A stretch of 64,000 nucleotides of DNA from Limnohabitans sp. Jir72 (GTDB lineage Bacteria; Pseudomonadota; Gammaproteobacteria; Burkholderiales; Burkholderiaceae_C). The stretch spans positions 62,001 to 126,000 of the forward strand of contig NZ_NESC01000008.1 of assembly GCF_003063575.1 (NCBI RefSeq), written 5' to 3'. Below, piece after piece: positions 29,193 to 36,186 of this stretch. The translations under genes were made by a program, and so were the position numbers. Below the pieces are notes generated by a model that saw only the letters and a list, made by a program, of their open reading frames with translations, was not told where the DNA came from and made no database searches. The first letter of the stretch is position 1; the number at the start of each line of letters is the position of its first letter.

Positions 29193-31262
29193 ATGCACAC
29201 CCGCCACGCCACAGACCGCGCCTTTGCGCAAACCCACATGAACACCGTGCTGGCCCGCTTGGCCGGGCCCGGTGCCACGCCGCGCCCCGACCAGGTGGAC
29301 GCGGTGCATGCCGTGCTGCAGCCCGCGTCCCGCGTGCTGGTGGTGCAGGCCACGGGCTGGGGCAAGTCGGCGGTGTACTGGGCGGCGACGCATGCGATCC
29401 GCAGCACAGGCGCTGGGCCCACGCTGGTCGTGTCGCCGCTGCTGGCCCTCATGCGCGACCAGGTGAGTGCTGCCGAGCGGGCAGGGCTGAAGGCGGCCAC
29501 GGTCAACTCCACCAACATCGACGATTGGGACGAGGTGTTCCAACGGCTGGACGAGGATGCCATCGATGTGTTGCTGGTCTCGCCGGAGCGGCTGGGCAAC
29601 CCGCGCTTTGCGGCGCGGCTAGGCGCTTTGCTGGCCCGGGTGGGCCTGATCGTGATCGACGAGGCCCATTGCATCAGCGATTGGGGTTTTGACTTCCGAC
29701 CTGACTACCAGCGGCTGGCGCGGGCGCTCTTGTCTACGCCCACCGCCAGCGTGTTGGCCACCACGGCCACAGCCAACGAGCGGGTGACGCACGACATTGG
29801 CAAGCAGTTGGGTGCGGGCACGGTGACTTTTCGCGGCACGCTGGCGCGCACCTCGCTCACGCTGTCGGTGGTGCCGGGTTTGTCGCCCTTGCAGCGCTAC
29901 GCCTGGATTGCTGACGCGCTGGAGCAGCTGCCCGGCTCGGGCATTGTGTACGTGCTGACGGTGGCCGAGGCCGAGCGGTTGACGGCGTTTTTGCGCAGCT
30001 GTGGCCATGCGGTCGATGCCTACAGCGGGCAGATCGACGCCGACACCCGATTGAAGGTGGAAGACCGTTTGCGCCACAACCATGTCAAGGCGGTGGTGGC
30101 CACCTCGGCGCTGGGCATGGGCTACGACAAGCCCGACTTGGGTTTTTGTGTGCATGTGGGCTCGCCGTCCACCCCGGTGGCGTATTACCAGCAGGTTGGC
30201 CGGGCGGGCAGGGCGGTGGCGCATGCCGAAGGGGTGTTGCTGCCGTCCGATGCGGACGAGCGGATTTGGGATTACTTTGCCACCGCGTCGATTCCTGACC
30301 CGCAAACGGCGGCCAAGGTGTTGCAAAGTCTGGGGGGTGATTCACGCAGCCTGATCGAGATCGAAGCCGACACGGGCGTGCGAAGAGGGCGTTTGGAGGC
30401 GCTGCTCAAAATTTTGGCGGTCGAAGGCGTGGTGGACAAAGACGGCTCAGCCTGGCGCGCCACCGGTGTGCCTTATGTGCACGACACGGCCAAGTGGACG
30501 GCGCTGGCCCAGGTGCGCCAGCAAGAGGCGGGCATCATGCGCCAGTACGCGCGCGGTGCGGGTTGCCTGATGGCGTATTTGCAAACCGCGCTGGACGACC
30601 CGTCGCCTGCGCCTTGCGGGCGGTGTTCGGTCTGCACGGGGCATGTGCCGCTTCCGGGGCTTATGCCATCCCAAGACAAATTGTTGGCCGCCCGCAACTT
30701 CTTGCGCGGTGTGGACGTGGACATCGAACCGCGCAAGCGCTGGCCAGCCGGGGTGCGCCGCAAAGGCAGCATTCAGGGCTTTGATGTGGGCCGTGCGGTC
30801 TCGTTTGCCGACGATCCGGGCTGGGTGGCCGAGCTGCAAGCCCTGCGGACCGCCGCACCGGGTGATGTGCCGGCCGAACTGCTGGCGGGCGCGGTCGCCA
30901 CCTTGGGGCGCTGGGCCAAGACCTGGCCTGCGCGTCCGGTGTGTGTGGTGCCGCTGCCTGCGCCCGACATGGCCGCCAACCGCGTGCTGGCCGAGCACAT
31001 TGCGCGCAAGGGGCGCTTGCCGCTGCACGATGTGTTCAGCTGGCGCGGTGGGCCAGCGCCCGACGACACCGCCTCGACCCCGGTGGTGGCGCATTTGGAG
31101 TCGGCCATTCGTTTGGCTGACGATGCGAAGCTGCCCAACGGTCCCGTACTGCTGATCGCCAGCACAGTGCGCACCCGCTGGGCCGCCACCGTGGCAGCGG
31201 CGCTCTTGCGCGAGCAAGGCGCAAGCCAGGTGCTTGTATTGGCTTTGCATTTGCAGCCTTGA
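29193..31262 (+). CDS. RecQ-family DNA helicase with phosphoribosyltransferase-like C-terminus
   Basis: The 689-residue protein has the RecQ core: Walker A QATGWGKS (residues 52-59), DEAH at 156-159 in VIDEAHCISDWGFDFRPDY, the C-terminal helicase domain with ALGMGYDKPDL and QQVGRAGR, and the zinc site Cys-X16-Cys-X2-Cys-X2-Cys (CGRCSVC), spaced as in E. coli RecQ. No HRDC domain follows. Instead the last 150 residues resemble a phosphoribosyltransferase, ending VLLIASTVRTRWAATVAAAL, which has the shape of a PRPP loop but without the usual paired aspartates. ATG at 29193 follows AGGGAGA. RecQ helicases act in DNA repair; the role of the tail is unknown. Confidence 0.9.
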   Translation: MHTRHATDRAFAQTHMNTVLARLAGPGATPRPDQVDAVHAVLQPASRVLVVQATGWGKSAVYWAATHAIRSTGAGPTLVVSPLLALMRDQVSAAERAGLKAATVNSTNIDDWDEVFQRLDEDAIDVLLVSPERLGNPRFAARLGALLARVGLIVIDEAHCISDWGFDFRPDYQRLARALLSTPTASVLATTATANERVTHDIGKQLGAGTVTFRGTLARTSLTLSVVPGLSPLQRYAWIADALEQLPGSGIVYVLTVAEAERLTAFLRSCGHAVDAYSGQIDADTRLKVEDRLRHNHVKAVVATSALGMGYDKPDLGFCVHVGSPSTPVAYYQQVGRAGRAVAHAEGVLLPSDADERIWDYFATASIPDPQTAAKVLQSLGGDSRSLIEIEADTGVRRGRLEALLKILAVEGVVDKDGSAWRATGVPYVHDTAKWTALAQVRQQEAGIMRQYARGAGCLMAYLQTALDDPSPAPCGRCSVCTGHVPLPGLMPSQDKLLAARNFLRGVDVDIEPRKRWPAGVRRKGSIQGFDVGRAVSFADDPGWVAELQALRTAAPGDVPAELLAGAVATLGRWAKTWPARPVCVVPLPAPDMAANRVLAEHIARKGRLPLHDVFSWRGGPAPDDTASTPVVAHLESAIRLADDAKLPNGPVLLIASTVRTRWAATVAAALLREQGASQVLVLALHLQP

Positions 31263-31273
31263 ACTGATACCTT

Positions 31274-31609
31274 GTGGGAGTCCACCCAGTGAGCGATGGT
31301 TTTGCCCATGTAGGAGCCCACCCCTGTGGGCGATGGTTTTGCCCATGTAGGAGCCCACCCCTGTGGGCGATTGTTTTGCCCATGTAGGAGCCCACCCCTG
31401 TGGGCGATGGTTTTCAGGGCATGAGCCACGCGCATCGCCCACGGGGTGGGCTCCTACAAAAAATCCCCCTGCAGCCGGTGGTTTTGTATTTGTGCAAGCC
31501 CATCCCTGTAGGCGATGGCTTGCCTTGTGGTGTTTGTGAAATCGCCCACGGGGTGGGCTCCTACAAAAAATCCCCATGCGGTCAATGGTTTGGGCTCCTG
31601 CAAAAAATT
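31274..31609. repeat. Array of REP-like repeats, family B
   Basis: This fills most of a 427-bp gap with no supportable gene. Four direct units of about 37 bp start at 31274 (diverged), 31310, 31347 and 31384; the core is GTAGGAGCCCACCCCTGTGG followed by GCGATGGTTTTGCCCAT. A diverged unit is near 31492. Two inverted units, ATCGCCCACGGGGTGGGCTC followed by CTACAAAAAATCCCC, start at 31434 and 31541, 107 bp apart, and a decayed fragment ends near 31609. Each core holds a GCCCAC/GTGGGC hairpin. There are no unique spacers, so this is not a CRISPR. Confidence 0.88.
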
Positions 31610-31689
31610 TATCCCATGCCTGATGCTCAAGACTTCAAGAAGCTGAATTCATGAGGCATGATCGCCATCCTCCTTTTTTCTAACGAACC

Positions 31690-32184
31690 ATGACCGACGA
31701 CACACACGACACGCCGCTGCTGCAAGAACCCCGCCTGTGGCAAGACGAGCGCTGGACCGCCAAGGTCATCAAAAATGAAGATGACGACGGTTGGGCGGTG
31801 GCGATGTTCAAGGCCGGGGACTCCGAGCCTGCGCTGGTGGGTCCCTGGACCATGGGTCGTGACAAAAAGAACCCCAAGCCCTTGGATGGCACGGCCTTCA
31901 TCACCTTGGTGAAAACAGCCAGCGAGTTTGTGCGTCGCAGCGAACAGCAACTGCACGCTCAGTTGAATCAGAGCGTGACCGTGAATGGCCAAGACAGCCG
32001 TGTCACGGTGTGCTTGCGCATCGTGCCTGACGATGACAACCCTTATGCGGTGCTCAGCGCCCAAGACGAGGGCGGCGATGCCTTGGCAGAGTTCAAGGTG
32101 GAGGCCGGCTTCAAGCTTAACCGCCAGACCGCCCAAGCGTGGGTGGATGCCGAATTCGCCAAGCCGGGCAGTGGGCGCAGATAA
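31690..32184 (+). CDS. Hypothetical protein
   Basis: The 164-residue product is acidic and soluble, without signal peptide, membrane helix or cysteine cluster (a single Cys in VTVCLRIV). Its first two thirds (WQDERWTAKVIKNEDDDGWAVAMFKAG ... FITLVKTASEFVRR) read like a small alpha/beta domain. I do not recognise the family. Codon use and GC match the neighbours. It is preceded by the repeat array and is followed by the convergent exported cupin gene. Confidence 0.75.
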   Translation: MTDDTHDTPLLQEPRLWQDERWTAKVIKNEDDDGWAVAMFKAGDSEPALVGPWTMGRDKKNPKPLDGTAFITLVKTASEFVRRSEQQLHAQLNQSVTVNGQDSRVTVCLRIVPDDDNPYAVLSAQDEGGDALAEFKVEAGFKLNRQTAQAWVDAEFAKPGSGRR

Positions 32185-32232
32185 ACAGCCACTGCTGCAC
32201 CGCATCCAGAGCAGCGATCAAAATTGCGACCA

Positions 32233-32265
32233 GCAAAAATTCAAAGGGCCCGTCTGGCGGGCCCT
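32233..32265 (-). terminator. Intrinsic terminator of the exported cupin gene
   Basis: Perfect 8-bp stem AGGGCCCG/CGGGCCCT (32245-32252 with 32258-32265). Read on the minus strand it is followed by TTGAATTTTTG. It lies 7 bp past the cupin stop, in the 87-bp gap between convergent genes. Confidence 0.75.
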
Positions 32266-32271
32266 GGTGGC

Positions 32272-32661
32272 TCAATGGCCTGCGTCGTACAGCGGTTTGC
32301 CTTTGTCCACGATGTGAACGGTGAACAGCTTGAGCGATTGCTCGCCCACGATCTTGTAGCCGCCGTGCATGACGTCGCGCAAATTGAGCACGGGGGCTCC
32401 GGTGGTCAGTTCGACCGGGTCTTTGCCAGGTGGCTGAATTTTGGTGCCCTGGATGACGTAGGCCGCTTCGATGCCGTGGTGCAAGTGGCGGGGCAGGGTG
32501 TCACCGGTTTTGTATTCGCCAAACGAGCTGACGACTTCCATGCCCGGTGCCCCCGTGAGGTCCACTCGGCTGAGTTCTTTGCGCGTCCCTTCCTGTGCCC
32601 AAGTTGTGATGCCCAATGCCGTCAAGGCCAGCGCAAGGGTGGATCGTTTCCATGAGTTCAT
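32272..32661 (-). CDS. Exported cupin-domain protein
   Basis: The 129-residue product has a signal peptide (MNSWKRSTLALALTALGITTWAQ) and one cupin_2 barrel. Its motif 1 is GDTLPRHLHHGIEAAYVIQG, with histidines placed for metal binding, and motif 2 lies near PVLNLRDVMHGG. Small exported cupins of this kind have no defined substrate. It is a single-gene unit with a terminator immediately downstream. Confidence 0.85.
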   Translation of the reverse strand: MNSWKRSTLALALTALGITTWAQEGTRKELSRVDLTGAPGMEVVSSFGEYKTGDTLPRHLHHGIEAAYVIQGTKIQPPGKDPVELTTGAPVLNLRDVMHGGYKIVGEQSLKLFTVHIVDKGKPLYDAGH

Positions 32662-32850
32662 ACAGAGTCTCCTGTGTTGTGGCGTTTCATTAGATCAAAA
32701 AATGGTCTTTTTGCGTGCGATGGCGGGCGCACTATCTGTCGCCTTGGTGCTGATCCTTAGGGGCACTGTCTTCGTGGCTACAGCCTGGCGCAGACCATGA
32801 GGCCACAATGCAAGTCATTGCAACCGCGAGTTGCTGCACCACAAGCGATC

Positions 32851-34026
32851 ATGAGCACTGACACCTCTGCACTGCGGCCCTGGCAGGTCATCATCGGCGG
32901 CATTTTTGGCCTGGTGCTCAGCATTGGCCTGGCCCGGTTTGCTTACACCCCTTTGCTGCCCGTCTTGCAATTGCAAACTGGCTTGAACGACGCCAGTGCG
33001 GGCGCATTAGCCGCCATCAATTACGCGGGCTACATTTCGGGCGCGCTGGCCGCGGCTTGGATCGACGATGTCCGCTGGCGTCACCGGCTTTACAGCATGG
33101 GGCTGTGGATGTCCTTGCTTACGGTGGCGGGCATGGCGCTGTCGACCTGGATGCCGGCTTGGGCGCTGTGGCGCTACCTGGGCGGTTTGTGCGGTGCCAC
33201 AGGCATGTTGCTGGGGGCGGGGTTGGTGCTGGGCTGGTTGATGCGTCAGGGGCGAAGGCCCGAGTTGGGCTTGCATTTCATTGGCATCGGTTTGGGCATT
33301 GTGGTGTCTGCCCTGGGCGTGTGGGCCGTCTCGCATGTCTGGGCTTTGTGGTCATCGCAATGGCTGGCCATGGCAGCGATCGGTGTGGTGTTTTTTGTGC
33401 CGGCTTGGGCTTGGCGTCCACCTGTGCCGCCTTCGCCTGTGGCCAGCAGCGCAGCCGATGCGCCCAACAAAGTCTCGCGCCGCTGGATGCTGACCATGGC
33501 GGGCAGCTACTTTGCGGCGGGCTGGGGCTTTGTGATCAGTGCCACTTTCACTGTGGCCATTGTGGAGCGTGAACCGGCGTTGGCCGGGCAGGGTGCCTTG
33601 GCCTGGGCGCTGGTGGGCTTGGCGGCCATGCCTGCGGTGTTCTTGTGGGACAAGTTGGCTCGGCGCTGGGGCGATACGAGGGCTTTGTTGTTGGCCTTTG
33701 GCTTGCAGACGCTGTCGGTGATCTTGCCTGCCTTGTCGGGCTCGCTCGCCGCTGCTTTGGGTGGAGCCATCGGCTACGGCGCGACCTTCATCGGCATCGT
33801 CAGCTTGACGCTGGCTTTGGTCGGCCGCCGTGCCCCCCAAAACCCCGGCAAGGCCATGGCCCGTCTGACTTTGAGTTATGGCGCAGCGCAGGTGATTGCG
33901 CCGGTGGTGGCTGGGGCCATGGCGCAAGCCACGGGCACTTTCAAGGGGGCTTTATGGCTCACGGCAGGCGTCATGGCGGCGGGCATGGCGCTTTTGGCGA
34001 CCTTGCCCGATGAGGAGCAGGGCTGA
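32851..34026 (+). CDS. MFS transporter of the YbfB type
   Basis: The 391-residue protein has about 12 membrane helices and begins with GGIFGLVLSIGLARFAYTPLLPVLQ, the signature opening of YbfB-family MFS proteins. The central loop is PPVPPSPVASSAADAPNK. The substrate is unknown. ATG at 32851 places five residues before the conserved segment; an alternative upstream ATG at 32797 would add 18 residues without homology. It converges on the VOC-family gene with a 21-bp gap. Confidence 0.88.
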   Translation: MSTDTSALRPWQVIIGGIFGLVLSIGLARFAYTPLLPVLQLQTGLNDASAGALAAINYAGYISGALAAAWIDDVRWRHRLYSMGLWMSLLTVAGMALSTWMPAWALWRYLGGLCGATGMLLGAGLVLGWLMRQGRRPELGLHFIGIGLGIVVSALGVWAVSHVWALWSSQWLAMAAIGVVFFVPAWAWRPPVPPSPVASSAADAPNKVSRRWMLTMAGSYFAAGWGFVISATFTVAIVEREPALAGQGALAWALVGLAAMPAVFLWDKLARRWGDTRALLLAFGLQTLSVILPALSGSLAAALGGAIGYGATFIGIVSLTLALVGRRAPQNPGKAMARLTLSYGAAQVIAPVVAGAMAQATGTFKGALWLTAGVMAAGMALLATLPDEEQG

Positions 34027-34047
34027 GGGGGGTTCAAATCGGGGGCT

Positions 34048-34755
34048 TCAAATGCCCAGGCTGTGCAGTTGCACCAGGCCTTTGGGTGTTTGCAAGGTGG
34101 CGGTGATGTTGGCCGGACCCGTTTCGATGGCGATGCCTTGCAGGCCGATGGCCTCGTAAGCCGCTTGCAGCTTGGGGCCGCTGGGGTGGCTGATGGCAAT
34201 GCTTTGAAGGGTCACGCCCGATCGGGGCAAGCTGTTGCGCGGGTGCAGGCGCAGAGGCTCTGCGGCATCAAGCTTGCCCCACTGGATCAGTGTGGGCAGG
34301 CAACCGTTGAACAGCCGTTCGCCGTCTTCGCGCACAGTGATTTGCCAGTTGAGAGTGCCTTTGTTCGATTTGCGGCTGGCGTGCACGATCTGGCCGCGCT
34401 CGATCTCTTGGGTTCTGAGTGTGTGGCGTGCAGTCTTGATGTCATCGGTGCTGGCCACAAAAGTGACCAAGCGAGGCTCCTGGGCCACGGCTTTTTGCAG
34501 CGCCTTGTCGTCCATGTCGAACCAGCGGGCCACGTTGGACCGTTTGGCCGTGACGGCATCGGGGTTGATGGCGATGATTTCAAAATAAGCCAGCGGGTGC
34601 TTGGGGGACGCGATTTTGAACAGGCGGTTGTGGGTGCCGTATTTTTCGTGTTCGCCGCCAGCTGCAGGGGTGATGCCGAGGGTGGCTTCGCACCAGGCCA
34701 CGCCCGCTTCGAGCGTGGAGGCCATGACCACGAGGTGGTCGATTTGAGATGTCAT
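34048..34755 (-). CDS. VOC-superfamily (Glyoxalase_3-like) protein
   Basis: The 235-residue protein opens with IDHLVVMASTLEAGVAWCEATLG, the typical first beta-alpha unit of vicinal-oxygen-chelate proteins with His at residue 7. It continues with GTHNRLFKI and AYFEIIAINPDA, matching the Glyoxalase_3 (PF13468-like) group. A second VOC half lies in the C-terminal third (LQSIAISHPSGPKLQAAYEAIGLQGI). The substrate is unknown. Its ATG overlaps the stop of the upstream C40 peptidase gene, so translation of the two is probably coupled. Confidence 0.82.
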   Translation of the reverse strand: MTSQIDHLVVMASTLEAGVAWCEATLGITPAAGGEHEKYGTHNRLFKIASPKHPLAYFEIIAINPDAVTAKRSNVARWFDMDDKALQKAVAQEPRLVTFVASTDDIKTARHTLRTQEIERGQIVHASRKSNKGTLNWQITVREDGERLFNGCLPTLIQWGKLDAAEPLRLHPRNSLPRSGVTLQSIAISHPSGPKLQAAYEAIGLQGIAIETGPANITATLQTPKGLVQLHSLGI

Positions 34756-35303
34756 GGTTTGGATGTTTCGGAGTCAAGGGGAACGCGCCGCGCCCCATTG
34801 AACCGTTTTAGCCAATAGGCGCTGCGCATGTCATCGACTTTAACCGCCTTGCCGGTGCGAGGGGAATGGATGAACTTGCCATCGCCGACATAGATGCCCA
34901 CATGGCTGAAAGCGCGCTTCATGGTGTTGAAGAAAACCAGGTCACCGGGCTTGAGTTCGCTGCGGTCAATGACTTCTGTGCTGTTGGCTTGTTCTTCAGC
35001 TCGTCGGGGCAGCAGCAGTCCTACGGAACTTTCATACAAATGGCGCACAAAACCGCTGCAATCGAAACCCGTTGATTCGGCGTTACCGCCACGGCGGTAA
35101 GGTACGCCCAGCAAGTCCATAGCGTGCGTGATCAGACCGGTGGCTTGCCCGCTGGCCTTGTCTTTGGCGGTGCTCAGTTGGTCCGCGAATTGCGTCATCA
35201 AACCTTTGTCTATCAAAGGTCTGAGCACTTCTTCGTCGGTCGGCACAGCCATGACCGCACAAGACAAGAGCAGGCAGCAAAGTGAGAGGAATAACTGACG
35301 CAT
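34752..35303 (-). CDS. Exported NlpC/P60 (C40) cell-wall peptidase
   Basis: The 183-residue protein has a signal peptide (MRQLFLSLCCLLLSCAVMAVP) and a C-terminal NlpC/P60 domain. The nucleophile cysteine is in GFDCSGFVRHLY (about residue 82), the histidine in AFSHVGIYVGDG, and a third polar residue in FIHSPRTG. Such enzymes cut peptidoglycan stem peptides between D-Glu and meso-diaminopimelate. The upstream in-frame ATGs would put unconserved sequence before the signal peptide, so ATG at 35303 is used. It overlaps the VOC gene by 4 bp. Confidence 0.9.
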   Translation of the reverse strand: MRQLFLSLCCLLLSCAVMAVPTDEEVLRPLIDKGLMTQFADQLSTAKDKASGQATGLITHAMDLLGVPYRRGGNAESTGFDCSGFVRHLYESSVGLLLPRRAEEQANSTEVIDRSELKPGDLVFFNTMKRAFSHVGIYVGDGKFIHSPRTGKAVKVDDMRSAYWLKRFNGARRVPLDSETSKP

Positions 35304-35428
35304 AACTTTCGAGCATAACTGATCATGGGCATTCGGTGTCATGCCAAATGATTCAATATCTGGATCTTTACAGACTGCCAAGCGCTCCTGCGACAATAGG
35401 TTCATCTGGAAAGAAGTGAGATTTGTCT

Positions 35429-36034
35429 ATGTTGATCGATGTTGAAGAGAGTCAATTGGTGCTGGTGGATTTGCAGCCCAAGCTCAAGCCGGTGATGCTG
35501 GATGCGCAAGCCGTTTGGTCCAACGCGGCCAAGCTGGCTGAGCTGGCTGCTGCGCTGGAAGTGCCCGTGTGGGGCACCGAGCAAAACCCGTCACGTTTGG
35601 GTGAAATGCCGCCTGAGCTGCGCAGCCACTGCCGCAAGGTCTTGGCCAAAATGCAGTTCAGTGCAGTGGAAGAGGGCTTGGGCGAATGGCTGCAGCCTGC
35701 GCCTGCTCAGCCGCCCCGAGGCAATGCCCGCAGCTTGCCACGCCACTTGCAAAAGCCCCAGCCAGAAAGTCAGGAGCGCAAAACCATTGTGTTGGCGGGT
35801 TGTGAAGCCCACATTTGCTTGCTGCAAACGGCGCTGGATCTGCTGGAAGATGAATTCGATGTGTGGGTGGTGACCGACGCCTGCAGTTCGCGCACCGAAC
35901 GCAATCGCGACGCGGCCTACGACCGCTTGGCCGGTGCTGGTGCCGAGTTGGTGACGGCCGAGATGGTGGCCTTTGAGTGGATTCGCACTGCAGAGCACCC
36001 CGACTTCAAGTTGATGCAAAGCTTGTTCAAGTGA
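35429..36034 (+). CDS. Isochorismatase-family cysteine hydrolase
   Basis: The 201-residue protein has the isochorismatase-like fold. The catalytic aspartate is in LVLVDLQPKL (about residue 15). The nucleophile cysteine is in LAGCEAHICLLQTALDL, followed by WVVTDACSSRTERNRDAAYDRL. Between the expected lysine region and the cysteine strand is an extra proline/arginine-rich stretch of about 25 residues (PAQPPRGNARSLPRHLQKPQ). Substrate unknown; YcaC-like members are the nearest match. ATG at 35429 is preferred to a TTG two codons earlier because the spacing to GTGAG is better. Confidence 0.87.
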   Translation: MLIDVEESQLVLVDLQPKLKPVMLDAQAVWSNAAKLAELAAALEVPVWGTEQNPSRLGEMPPELRSHCRKVLAKMQFSAVEEGLGEWLQPAPAQPPRGNARSLPRHLQKPQPESQERKTIVLAGCEAHICLLQTALDLLEDEFDVWVVTDACSSRTERNRDAAYDRLAGAGAELVTAEMVAFEWIRTAEHPDFKLMQSLFK

Positions 36035-36186
36035 GTTCGGGCGGCCAGTCCGCCTTGTCTTGCGTGAGACAAAGTCAGCTTCTTGCAAGTCCCTTATCCA
36101 TAATTAAGAATTCATAAAGAGACCTCTGGCTGTTCGCGGCGAGGGTGCCTCACGGGTTCTTATTGGCAGGTATTGAGGAGTCTTCC

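Noticed and set aside
31274..31420. Regular 37-bp spacing resembling a CRISPR array
   Set aside because: The whole 37-bp period is repeated, with no unique spacers, inverted copies follow, and no cas genes are nearby.
31400..31654. 84-codon open frame inside the repeat array
   Set aside because: Its coding text is the REP-like units themselves, and the product has no family features.
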